NCBI GenBank assembly: GCA_947383645.1
Contig: CANDEH010000069.1
Span: forward strand, 1-12,997
Length of the DNA: 12,997 nt
From: an uncultured Clostridia bacterium
Lineage (GTDB): Bacteria; Bacillota; Clostridia; Oscillospirales; Oscillospiraceae
Reading direction: 5' to 3'
Under the pieces are notes generated by a model that ran no database searches, was not told where the DNA came from, and saw only the letters and a list, made by a program, of their open reading frames with translations. The translations under genes and the position numbers were made by a program. Below, piece after piece: positions 7,101-12,997 of the stretch; positions within the stretch are counted from its first letter, which is position 1; each line of letters begins with the position of its first letter.

Positions 7101-7123
7101 CCCCCTCCCCACCCCTTTCCCCC
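7101..7123 (-). promoter_or_regulatory. G-quadruplex motif upstream of the ATPase operon
   Basis: On the minus strand (the coding strand of the operon) four G-runs of 5, 4, 4 and 5 are separated by loops of 3, 1 and 1 bases. This meets the standard G-quadruplex rule with short loops, the most stable class. It lies about 26 bp upstream of the TATAAT, near where a -35 box and UP element would be. Confidence 0.6.
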
Positions 7124-7166
7124 ACCTTTCACAGGGGCACCTCAAAAATGGGTAGGTCAAGGAGAA

Positions 7167-7194
7167 AATATGACAACTTTGGCGGACTTATCAA
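7167..7194 (-). promoter_or_regulatory. Second candidate promoter (TTGATA-16-CATATT)
   Basis: On the minus strand TTGATA (7189-7194) and CATATT (7167-7172) are separated by 16 bp, between the upstream terminator and the G-quadruplex motif. This would give a leader of about 210 nt for the ATPase operon. The match is moderate and unverified. Confidence 0.3.
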
Positions 7195-7265
7195 ATCTTT
7201 TCCATAACAAAAGGACAGGCTGCCCGTCACGCGCGGACAGTCTGTCCTTTCTTCTGAAAGGGTAA
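7170..7265 (+). CDS. Possible 31-residue peptide, antisense to all neighbours
   Basis: An ATG preceded at short spacing by AAGGAG opens a 31-codon frame on the plus strand (MTTLADLSNLFHNKRTGCPS...), ending at TAA 7263-7265. Its second half is the inverted repeat of the DUF4015 gene's terminator, so much of the sequence is explained by that structure. An overlapping 19-codon frame starts at 7148. I do not recognise either peptide. There is no clear plus-strand promoter. It may well be chance; it is recorded because the ribosome-binding site is good. Confidence 0.15.
   Translation: MTTLADLSNLFHNKRTGCPSRADSLSFLLKG
7210..7250 (-). terminator. Intrinsic terminator of the DUF4015-like gene
   Basis: AAAGGACAG-CTG-CCG pairs with CGG-CAG-CTGTCCTTT across the interval, with single-base interruptions, and is followed on the minus strand by TTTTGTTAT. 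It lies about 60 bp after the upstream gene's stop and separates that gene from the ATPase operon. Confidence 0.8.
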
Positions 7266-7311
7266 AAAATTGTGAGCGTCCGGCCGACGCCGGGGCGCGG
7301 TTCCGCCGACC

Positions 7312-8406
7312 TCAGGGGGCCGTCTCCGCCGCGGCGCTGACGATCTCGTCCCCCCGGCGGAAGAGGGCCAGGTCCTCCGGCTCCTCCGCCCCGGCGGCGC
7401 GGAGGGCCTCCAGAACCTCCGCCTCCCGCTCCCCGGCGCTGACGCAGATGTGGTCCACCAGGGGCAGCAGCCGCTGGAGATCAATGCCGCCGTCGGCGCT
7501 GGTCCCGGCCAGGAGGATGTCCGCGTCCATCTCAATGGAGAGGGCGGTATCCTCCCCCAGGACCTCCCGCAGCTCGGTGAGGAAGGTACAGAGGGCATCC
7601 TCCCTGGTGACGGTCATTTTGGAGTAGTCGATCTTGTAGAGCTTTCCCCGCACCGGGTAGTGGAACTGGGTGAGGAGGATCTCGTCAAATCCCATGTCCC
7701 GGCACTCCTCGGCCACGGCAAAGAGGTAGTCCTTCGTCCCCGCTTTGGCCGGATCCAGCCAATGGGAGTTCTGGTAGTCGTACCAGATGTAGCCGTTCTT
7801 CTGGCAGACGCCGGCGCCGGCCATGTCGGAGAAGGCGTAAGCGCTGTCGTGGAAGCAGCTGAGCTGTGCCACGGCGGTGAGATCCTCCCGGCGGTCCAGG
7901 GCGGTATGCAGCTGGCTCTCCGTCACGGCGGCAGGGACGGCGGCGTCCTTCAGCGCCCGGGGGGAGGTATAATAGAACGCCCCGTTGTCTCCCTTCAGCT
8001 CCACCACAAAGCCGGTGCGTCCCGCCGCGCGTGCATCCGCCAGATAGGAGGCGTCGGCATCACAGAGGGCGGCGGCAGTGAGAACGACCGCCTGGAGGGG
8101 GTCCGGCTCCTCCGGCGCATCACTGGGAAGGATCTCCACCGGGGGCAGGTCCGCCGGGGCGTTCCCCATCCCCCCCGGGCCGCCGCCGGTTCCGCTGGGG
8201 GCGCTGGCGTTTTCGACGCTCCCCCCCAGCCCCCGGTCCCCGATAGGCAGCTCCAGGCGGATGCTGCCGTCGGACTCATAGACGATATAGTCCTGCAAAA
8301 GGAGGAAGGCTCCCGCTGCCAGCAACAGCAAAATCAGCAGCACAGCAAGGAGCACCTTCCAGATGCTCCTGCGCCCGTGATAACTGCTGTACCCCCTGGT
8401 GGGCAT
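7312..8406 (-). CDS. Membrane-anchored protein with divergent DUF4015 glycosidase-like domain
   Basis: This 364-residue protein has a short basic N-terminus, one hydrophobic helix (about residues 15-39, VLLAVLLILLLLAAGAFLLL) and no signal-peptidase site that I can point to. It is probably anchored with the rest outside. A low-complexity Pro/Gly/Ala linker (about 60-95) follows. Residues from about 105 resemble the DUF4015 (PF13200) putative glycosyl hydrolase TIM barrel: TGFVVELKGDNGAFYY, then GYIWYDYQNSHWLDPAKAG, then CRDMGFDEILLTQFHYP. In the family as I recall it, this last segment usually carries an acidic residue (FDYVRFP-like), replaced here by T/Q, so catalysis is doubtful. The ATG at 8404-8406 has AAAGGAGG nine bases upstream and is preferred over a TTG at 8430. 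No promoter was found in the gap after rpiB, so the two may be co-transcribed. The substrate is unknown. Confidence 0.7.
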   Translation of the reverse strand: MPTRGYSSYHGRRSIWKVLLAVLLILLLLAAGAFLLLQDYIVYESDGSIRLELPIGDRGLGGSVENASAPSGTGGGPGGMGNAPADLPPVEILPSDAPEEPDPLQAVVLTAAALCDADASYLADARAAGRTGFVVELKGDNGAFYYTSPRALKDAAVPAAVTESQLHTALDRREDLTAVAQLSCFHDSAYAFSDMAGAGVCQKNGYIWYDYQNSHWLDPAKAGTKDYLFAVAEECRDMGFDEILLTQFHYPVRGKLYKIDYSKMTVTREDALCTFLTELREVLGEDTALSIEMDADILLAGTSADGGIDLQRLLPLVDHICVSAGEREAEVLEALRAAGAEEPEDLALFRRGDEIVSAAAETAP

Positions 8407-8430
8407 TCTCTCCCTCCTTTCGTCGGTCAA

Positions 8431-8555
8431 ATGAGGAATTAGGAGTTAGGAATTAGGAATGAATGTGTCCAGCTTACGCTGGAACATTTAAAATTTATTC
8501 GCCGCAGGCGAATACAACAATTCCTAATTCCTCATTCCTAATTTCTAATTTATTT
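8431..8555. repeat. Heptad-repeat inverted element (TTAGGAA type) between rpiB and the DUF4015 gene
   Basis: The left arm (8431-8465) is four to five tandem 7-bp units close to TTAGGAA. The right arm (8517-8553) carries the reverse complement of the same repeat. The arms pair at roughly 29 of 36 positions. Between them are two perfect hairpins: TCCAGC/GCTGGA with loop TTAC (8468-8483) and TATTCGCC/GGCGAATA with loop GCA (8496-8514). No target-site duplication or coding capacity was seen. Its layout matches the element at 11241-11421. Confidence 0.8.
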
Positions 8556-8993
8556 CTACTTTTCCAGAGCAGAAATCTTGTCGATCCGCCTCTGGTGGCG
8601 GCCGCCCTCAAACTCCGTGTTCAGAAACACGTCAATAATCCGCCTGGCCAGGGGGGCCGGGGTCAGGAAGGCGCCCAGAGCCAGCATGTTGGCGTTGTTG
8701 TGCCGCCGGGTCATCTCCGCGCTGAAGAGGTCGCCGCAGAGGGCGCAGCGGATGCCGTGAACCTTGTTGGCGGCAATGGAGATGCCGATGCCGGTGCTGC
8801 ACACCACGATCCCCCGCTCACAGTCCCCGGCGGCCACAGCTCGCGCCGCCGCCCCGGCAAAATCCGGGTAGTCACAGCTCTCCGCAGAGTGGCAACCGAA
8901 GTCCTCCGCCTCATGTCCCAGCTCCCGCAGGTAACCGGCAATCTCCTGCTTCAAGGCAAACCCGCCATGGTCTGATGCGATGGCAATTTTCAT
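8556..8993 (-). CDS. rpiB: Ribose-5-phosphate isomerase B
   Basis: This 145-residue cytoplasmic enzyme of the RpiB/LacAB family interconverts ribose 5-phosphate and ribulose 5-phosphate in the pentose phosphate pathway. Visible motifs are MKIAIASDHGGFALK at the N-terminus (Asp8, His9), the catalytic-cysteine segment CSTGIGISIAANK (Cys65, Thr67) and RRHNNANMLALGAF (His98, Asn99, the ring-opening histidine). The tail EFEGGRHQRRIDKI is also typical. RpiB is preferred over LacA/LacB because of these residues and because no lactose/tagatose genes are nearby; an allose 6-phosphate isomerase role cannot be excluded. The ATG at 8991-8993 has AAAGGAG eight bases upstream; an in-frame ATT/ATG-like extension upstream is not needed. 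It has its own promoter (9038-9066). Confidence 0.95.
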   Translation of the reverse strand: MKIAIASDHGGFALKQEIAGYLRELGHEAEDFGCHSAESCDYPDFAGAAARAVAAGDCERGIVVCSTGIGISIAANKVHGIRCALCGDLFSAEMTRRHNNANMLALGAFLTPAPLARRIIDVFLNTEFEGGRHQRRIDKISALEK

Positions 8994-9037
8994 CGTCGCG
9001 TCTCCTTTGCTTTTATCCAAATATGTGTTCAATTTTT

Positions 9038-9066
9038 ATCATACCGTATCCTGTTCGGATAATCAA
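9038..9066 (-). promoter_or_regulatory. Sigma-A-type promoter of rpiB
   Basis: On the minus strand TTGATT (9061-9066) and TATGAT (9038-9043) are separated by exactly 17 bp. The start of transcription would fall about 40 bp ahead of the rpiB ATG, leaving a short leader with the AAAGGAG ribosome-binding site. This is the best promoter match in the window. Confidence 0.75.
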
Positions 9067-9113
9067 GTCGTTTTTCGCCCCGCCCAAAGAAAACCATGCT
9101 CCGGAGAAATCCA

Positions 9114-9145
9114 CGCCGCCGGATGGGAGGCCATTCCCGGCGGCG
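9114..9145 (-). terminator. Possible terminator/hairpin after the PHP gene
   Basis: CGCCGCCGG and CCGGCGGCG form a perfect 9-bp GC stem with a 14-nt centre that can pair further. It lies about 75 bp past the PHP stop codon and upstream of the rpiB promoter. Only a few T residues follow, so it is a weak intrinsic terminator candidate. Confidence 0.4.
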
Positions 9146-9219
9146 CAGTCCGGCGCTTCAAAAGGCAGCGCCCCTTTCCGCCACACCGGAACAGACGGCC
9201 TCCCCCTCAGGACCTGTAT

Positions 9220-10032
9220 TCACAGCGGATGAAACACCGGTTTCATCTCCCGGAAGGTGCAGAAATAGCGGAAACCGCACTGACGCAGCAGCGCCTGCCC
9301 CTCCCGGATACCCAGACCCACGTGCTCCGGCCGGTGGGCGTCGCTGCCCAAAGTGACAATCTCGCCCCCCAGCTGGCGGTAAAGTTGCAGAATCTCCGCT
9401 CCCGGCAGGGGATCGTGGCCCCGGTTGGTGTTGCACTCCAGCCCAATACCTTTTTCCACCAGGGCCCGCAGCACCCGCTCCACGCCGTCCATGTGCTTTT
9501 CAAAGGTGACGCCCATGTGGAAGCGCTCGTTGGCGTACCGCATGGGCAGCGTCAGATGCCCCATCACAGAGAAGTTTCCCCAGGCGATGTGCCTCAGCTG
9601 ATTGGCAAGATAGTCCTCGATCACCTCGTCGTATCGGTCCGCCACCTGGTCGATGTGGGTAAAATCCAGATGGTCAAACCGCTCCCCCATCACATGGAGG
9701 GAACCGATGACAAAGTCCAGCCCCGGCCGTTCCCGCCAGTAGACCTCCGCTCTGGGAAGGTCGGTGACCGTCTCTCCCATCTCCGCCCCCAGACAGATGG
9801 TGATCCGGTCTCCCCACCGCTCCCGGGCTTCCCGGACCTCCTCCACCAGATTGTCCCAGGGGTAGTGCTCCGGCGGCACATAGGCCCGCCAGGGCCGCAT
9901 ATCCACATGGTCGGTGAGGCAGATTTCATCCAGTCCCGCGCCCACAGCGGCCTCCGCCATCTCCGCCAGGGTATACACCCCATCCGGCGACCGCCGGGAG
10001 TGCATATGCGTATCCGCCATATAAACGCTCAT
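9220..10032 (-). CDS. PHP-domain phosphatase, histidinol-phosphatase (HisJ/HisK) family
   Basis: This 270-residue cytoplasmic metal-dependent phosphoesterase belongs to the PHP superfamily. Metal-binding motifs are visible in order: DTHMHS (His9, His11) at the N-terminus, LTDHVD near residue 41, GAEMGE, a His in HVMGERFDHLDFTH, ECNTNRG, and GSDAHRPEHVG near the C-terminus. Length and motifs fit the HisJ-type histidinol-phosphate phosphatases, which act in histidine synthesis, but no his genes are adjacent, so another phosphate substrate is possible. The ATG at 10030-10032 has no classical ribosome-binding site in unique sequence; the only purine-rich AGGAG lies 12 bases upstream at the edge of a heptad repeat array. 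An internal ATG (MADTHMHS) four codons on has no better site. It follows dnaJ by 51 bp and could be read from the same transcript. Confidence 0.85.
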   Translation of the reverse strand: MSVYMADTHMHSRRSPDGVYTLAEMAEAAVGAGLDEICLTDHVDMRPWRAYVPPEHYPWDNLVEEVREARERWGDRITICLGAEMGETVTDLPRAEVYWRERPGLDFVIGSLHVMGERFDHLDFTHIDQVADRYDEVIEDYLANQLRHIAWGNFSVMGHLTLPMRYANERFHMGVTFEKHMDGVERVLRALVEKGIGLECNTNRGHDPLPGAEILQLYRQLGGEIVTLGSDAHRPEHVGLGIREGQALLRQCGFRYFCTFREMKPVFHPL

Positions 10033-10038
10033 ACGCCC

Positions 10039-10068
10039 AAATATCTCCTATCTTCTATCTCCTATCTC
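10039..10068 (-). repeat. Solo heptad array (GATAGGA type) before the PHP gene
   Basis: About four tandem 7-bp units close to GATAGGA (minus strand) fill most of the 51-bp dnaJ-PHP gap. The array ends in the same AGGAGATATT as the arms of the dnaK-dnaJ element; compared with that element's right arm it looks like one heptad shorter. No inverted partner is nearby. Its AGGAG is the best Shine-Dalgarno candidate for the PHP gene. Confidence 0.8.
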
Positions 10069-10083
10069 GCCCCAAAGCCTTCC

Positions 10084-11220
10084 TTACCGCTTAAACTTCT
10101 TAAAAAAGCTCTTCTGTTCCTCATAGTTGTGCTCCTTCAGCGTCTCGCCGAACTTGCGCAGAGCCTCCTTCTGCTCCCGGTTCAGGTTTCTGGGGGTCTC
10201 GATATTGACGGTGACGTACTGGTCCCCCCGTCCCCGTCCGCTGAGGTTGGGGATGCCCTTCCCCCTGAGGCGGAAGGTGGTCCCGGTCTGAGTACCCTCG
10301 GGGATGGTGTACTTCACTTTCCCGTCGATGGTGGGGATCTCCATCTCCCCGCCCAGCACCGCCTGGGTGAAGGTGATGGGGGCGTCGCACCAGACGTTGC
10401 TGCCGTCCCGGCGGAACAGCTCATGGGGCCGCACGTTGATGATAATCAGCAGATCCCCGGCAGGGCCGCCGTTGCGTCCGGCGTTGCCCTGACCCCGCAG
10501 GGAGATGGTCTGGTCGCTGTCGATACCGGCGGGGACGGTGACCTTGATGGTCTTCCGCCGCCGCTGCTGGCCCGCGCCGCCGCACTCCTTGCAGGGGCTG
10601 TGGATGATCTTCCCCTTGCCGCCGCACTTGGGACAGACCACAGAGGTGGCGAAGACGCCCATGGGCGTCTGCCGCCGCTGCTGGACCTGGCCGGAGCCGC
10701 CGCACTGTGCGCACACCTCCGCCGTGGTCCCCTCGGCGCAGCCGGATCCCTTGCAGCTCGGGCACTGCTCCACCCGCTCCACGGTGACCTCCTTCTCGCA
10801 GCCGAAGGCGGCCTCCTCAAAGGAGATGGTGAGGGCCACCCGGATACTCTCCCCCCGGGCAGGTCCGTTCCGGGCGGCCCGGCCTCCGCCGAATCCACCG
10901 CCAAAGAAGGAGCCGAAGATATCCCCCAGATCTCCGAAATCGAAGTCCCCGAAGCCCCCGCCGAATCCGCCGCCGGCCCCATAGTTGGGGTCCACCCCGG
11001 CGTGGCCGAACTGGTCATACCGGGCCTTCTTGGAGCTGTCGCTGAGGACCTCATAGGCCTCATTGACCTCCTTAAACTTCTGCTCGGCCTCCTTATCCCC
11101 GGGATTCAAATCCGGGTGATACTTCTTGGCCAGCTTCCGATATGCCTTTTTAATCTCATCCTCCGAGGCCCCCCGGCCCACGCCAAGGACCTCGTAATAG
11201 TCGCGTTTCTGCTCTGCCAT
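10084..11220 (-). CDS. dnaJ: Chaperone DnaJ (Hsp40), full type I
   Basis: This 378-residue co-chaperone stimulates DnaK ATP hydrolysis and hands it unfolded substrates. The J domain occupies residues 6-70 with HPD at 35-37. A glycine/phenylalanine region follows (about 81-113). Four zinc-binding repeats come next, CPSCKGSG (from 153), CAQCGGSG (from 170), CPKCGGKG and CKECGGAG, and then the two beta-rich substrate-binding domains and a lysine-rich C-terminus. Length is standard for type I DnaJ. The ATG at 11218-11220 has GGAGGCGGAG ahead of it at good spacing. It lies 259 bp after dnaK, the usual partner order, but the gap is unusually long and carries a repeat element. No separate promoter is obvious, so it is probably read through from dnaK. 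All key residues are intact. Confidence 0.98.
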   Translation of the reverse strand: MAEQKRDYYEVLGVGRGASEDEIKKAYRKLAKKYHPDLNPGDKEAEQKFKEVNEAYEVLSDSSKKARYDQFGHAGVDPNYGAGGGFGGGFGDFDFGDLGDIFGSFFGGGFGGGRAARNGPARGESIRVALTISFEEAAFGCEKEVTVERVEQCPSCKGSGCAEGTTAEVCAQCGGSGQVQQRRQTPMGVFATSVVCPKCGGKGKIIHSPCKECGGAGQQRRRKTIKVTVPAGIDSDQTISLRGQGNAGRNGGPAGDLLIIINVRPHELFRRDGSNVWCDAPITFTQAVLGGEMEIPTIDGKVKYTIPEGTQTGTTFRLRGKGIPNLSGRGRGDQYVTVNIETPRNLNREQKEALRKFGETLKEHNYEEQKSFFKKFKR

Positions 11221-11240
11221 GTCTCCGCCTCCGTCGGATT

Positions 11241-11421
11241 TAGATAGGAGATAGGAGATACGAGATAGGAGATATTACAAGGACGCCGCCCATGGCGGCG
11301 GATTTGAATAGGGCCGCTGCGCGGCTTTTGTGTCTTCGCTCCCCCTGCATTTCCACCAGTCCCGCGCGTTTTCTCCAGTTCAAAATATCTCCTATCTCCT
11401 ATCTTCTATCTCCTATCTCTA
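11241..11421. repeat. Heptad-repeat inverted element (GATAGGA type) between dnaK and dnaJ
   Basis: The left arm (11241-11276) is five tandem 7-bp units near GATAGGA. The right arm (11384-11421) is the reverse complement, and the arms pair at 33 of 36 positions. The 107-bp interior holds two perfect hairpins, CGCCGCC/GGCGGCG with centre CAT (11284-11300) and GCCGC/GCGGC with centre TGC (11313-11325). The arrangement equals that of 8431-8555 despite a different heptad. No reading frame or target-site duplication was found. Confidence 0.85.
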
Positions 11422-11431
11422 CATGACGCCT

Positions 11432-11465
11432 CAATGGGGCGGGGAGTCTCTCCCCGTCCCATTGA
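11432..11465 (-). terminator. Strong hairpin after dnaK
   Basis: CAATGGGGCGGGGA pairs with TCCCCGTCCCATTG with one mismatch, giving a 14-bp GC-rich stem with a very small loop, 15 bp after the dnaK stop. No T-run follows on the minus strand, so it is not a classical terminator. It may be a partial terminator or an mRNA-stabilising 3' end that lowers dnaJ relative to dnaK. Confidence 0.5.
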
Positions 11466-11479
11466 ACGTCTGAGTCTGC

Positions 11480-12997
11480 TTACTTCTGCTCGTCGTCGTC
11501 CACGACCTTGTAGTCCGCGTCGTAGAACTGCTGACCGTCGCCGCCGGCCTGCTGGCCGCCCATGTCGGGGCCCGCCTCGGCCCCCGGCTGGGGACCCGCC
11601 TGCTGGTAGATCTTCTCGCTGACGGCGTAGAAGGCCTGCTGCAATTCCTCGGTGGCCGCCTTGATGGCGGCGGTGTCGTCACCCTTCAGAAGCTCCTTGA
11701 GCTTGTCGATGGCGGTCTGGACCTTCTCCTTGTCGGCGGCGTCCAGCTTGTCGCCCATGTCGGCGAGGGCCTTCTCCGCCTGGTAGACCATCTGGTCCGC
11801 GCCGTTGCGGATCTCCACGGCCTCCTTGATCTTGGCGTCCTCGGCGGCGTACTGCTCCGCCTCCTTCACCGCCTTCTCGATGTCCTCCTTGGACATGTTG
11901 GTGGAGGAGGTGATGGTGATGTGCTGCTCCGTGCCGGTGCCCAGGTCCTTGGCGCTGACCTCCACGATGCCGTTGGCGTCGATGTTGAAGGTGACCTCGA
12001 TCTGGGGGACACCCCGGCGGGCGGGGGCGATGCCGTCCAGGTGGAAGCGGCCCAGGCTCTTGTTGGCGCTGGCGATGTCCCGCTCGCCCTGGAGGACGTT
12101 GACCTCCACGCTGGTCTGGTTGTCCGCGGCGGTGGAGAAGATCTGGCTCTTCCGGGTGGGGATGGTGGTGTTGCGCTCAATGAGCTTGGTCATCATGTTG
12201 CCCTGGGTCTCAATGCCCAGGCTCAGCGGGGTCACGTCCAGCAGGAGGATGTCCTTGACCTCCTTGTTGAGCACGCCGCCCTGGATGGCCGCGCCGAGAG
12301 CCACGCACTCGTCGGGGTTGATGCCCTTAAAGCCCTCCTTGCCGGTGATGCCCTTCACCGCCTCCTGGACGGCGGGGATACGGCTGGAGCCGCCCACTAA
12401 GAGCACCTTGGAGATGTCGCCGCCGGAGAGGCCCGCGTCGCTCATGGCCTGGCGCACGGGGCCCATGGTGGCGTCCACCAGGTGGCTGGTGAGCTCGTTG
12501 AACTTGGCCCGGGTGAGGGTCATGTCCAAGTGCTTGGGCCCGGTGGCGTCGGCGGTGATATAGGGCAGGTTGATGCTGGTGGAGGCCACGCCGGAGAGCT
12601 CGATCTTGGCCTTCTCCGCCGCCTCCTTCAGCCGCTGCATGGCCACCTTATCGCCGGTGAGGTCCACGCCCTCGGTCTTCTTGAACTCCGCCGCCATGTA
12701 GTCCATGACGCACTTGTCAAAGTCGTCGCCGCCCAGGCGGTTGTTGCCCGCGGTGGCCAGCACCTGAATGACGCCGTCGTCGATGTCCAGAATGGACACA
12801 TCGAAGGTGCCGCCGCCCAGGTCGTAGACCATGATCTTCTGGGCCTCCTCCTTGTCCACGCCGTAGGCCAGGGCCGCGGCGGTGGGCTCGTTGATGATGC
12901 GCTTGACCTCCAGGCCGGCGATCTTGCCGGCGTCCTTGGTGGCCTGGCGCTGGGAGTCGGTGAAGTAGGCGGGGACGGTAATCACCGCCTCGGTGAC
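11480..12997 (-). CDS. dnaK: Chaperone DnaK (Hsp70), 5' truncated by window edge
   Basis: The visible 505 residues start at VTEAVITVPAYFTDSQRQAT, so about 105-115 N-terminal residues (including the first phosphate-binding loop) lie beyond the right edge. The rest of the ATPase domain is present: IINEPTAAALAYG, YDLGGGTFDVSILDI and LVGGSSRIPAVQEAV. The substrate-binding domain follows (DVTPLSLGIETQGNMMTKLI, GERDIASANKSLGRFHLDGI), then the helical lid and a Gly/Gln/Pro-rich tail ending YKVVDDDEQK, the usual acidic DnaK end. DnaK refolds client proteins with DnaJ and GrpE. The GTG at 12983-12985 is an internal valine and not a start. The promoter, any CIRCE operator, hrcA and grpE would be upstream and are not visible. 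Confidence 0.98.
   Translation of the reverse strand, partial: VTEAVITVPAYFTDSQRQATKDAGKIAGLEVKRIINEPTAAALAYGVDKEEAQKIMVYDLGGGTFDVSILDIDDGVIQVLATAGNNRLGGDDFDKCVMDYMAAEFKKTEGVDLTGDKVAMQRLKEAAEKAKIELSGVASTSINLPYITADATGPKHLDMTLTRAKFNELTSHLVDATMGPVRQAMSDAGLSGGDISKVLLVGGSSRIPAVQEAVKGITGKEGFKGINPDECVALGAAIQGGVLNKEVKDILLLDVTPLSLGIETQGNMMTKLIERNTTIPTRKSQIFSTAADNQTSVEVNVLQGERDIASANKSLGRFHLDGIAPARRGVPQIEVTFNIDANGIVEVSAKDLGTGTEQHITITSSTNMSKEDIEKAVKEAEQYAAEDAKIKEAVEIRNGADQMVYQAEKALADMGDKLDAADKEKVQTAIDKLKELLKGDDTAAIKAATEELQQAFYAVSEKIYQQAGPQPGAEAGPDMGGQQAGGDGQQFYDADYKVVDDDEQK

Larger units (their letters stand above)
6952..7311. other. Non-coding region ahead of the ATPase operon
   Basis: This 360-bp region contains no well-supported gene. 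Reading on the minus strand from the upstream gene, it holds the terminator of the DUF4015-like gene (7210-7250), two candidate promoters (7167-7194 and 7070-7075), a G-quadruplex motif (7101-7123), an A/T-rich block (7078-7098) and an imperfect hairpin GTAGT-GGA/TCC-ACTAC in the likely leader (7010-7033). It is distinctly richer in A/T than the rest of the window, as expected of a promoter region. Confidence 0.7.
8994..9219. other. Intergenic region between the PHP gene and rpiB
   Basis: This 226-bp region has no gene. It holds the rpiB promoter and a GC-rich hairpin (9114-9145) that could end PHP transcription. Confidence 0.6.

Noticed and set aside
8980..11247. Very long open frame on the plus strand (about 755 codons)
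   Set aside because: It runs antisense through dnaJ, the PHP gene and their gaps. Its composition (His/Leu/Gly/Ala/Pro-rich) is that of a GC-rich antisense frame, and it has no recognisable domain, while the minus-strand genes have full family motifs.
10039..11421. CRISPR-like array suggested by regular repeats
   Set aside because: The units are 7 bp and contiguous without spacers, so they are tandem heptads and not a CRISPR array.

Overview
This GC-rich window carries housekeeping genes, and every credible gene lies on the minus strand. The clostridial-style V-type ATPase gene order, the Gram-positive-type DnaK/DnaJ pair and the hairpin- and heptad-rich intergenic DNA suggest a GC-rich gut Clostridia member (Oscillospiraceae, near Flavonifractor/Lawsonibacter/Pseudoflavonifractor). 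The taxon is inferred from style only, because no rRNA or marker gene beyond these is present.

Read in transcription order (right to left), the first block is the chaperone genes: dnaK (5' end outside the window), a 258-bp gap holding a strong hairpin and a heptad-repeat inverted element, then dnaJ. Next come a PHP-family histidinol-phosphatase-like gene, rpiB with its own good sigma-A-type promoter, and a membrane-anchored protein with a divergent DUF4015 (glycosidase-like TIM barrel) domain that ends at a clear intrinsic terminator (7210-7250).

The second block is a V-type (Na+-type) ATPase operon in the Enterococcus hirae order ntpF-I-K-E-C-G-A, truncated at the left edge inside ntpA; ntpB and ntpD are expected beyond it. 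F and G-type stalk subunits, the membrane a and c subunits, the peripheral stalk E, the socket C/d and the catalytic A subunit together form a rotary pump. The c subunit has the full Na+ ligand set known from E. hirae NtpK, so sodium transport is the likely activity. The 360-bp region ahead of the operon holds candidate promoters and a canonical G-quadruplex motif.

The most unusual content is non-coding. First, two intergenic elements (8431-8555 and 11241-11421) are built alike: convergent arrays of a 7-bp repeat enclose two small perfect hairpins. A solo array at 10039-10068 appears to provide the ribosome-binding site of the PHP gene. Second, the two long gaps inside the ATPase operon (1534-1911 and 3949-4194) are packed with short perfect hairpins. 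They share a 42/43-bp module whose two copies differ by a compensated base-pair insertion. Third, a perfect terminator-like hairpin directly follows the c-subunit gene in mid-operon, which could give this high-copy subunit extra mRNA.
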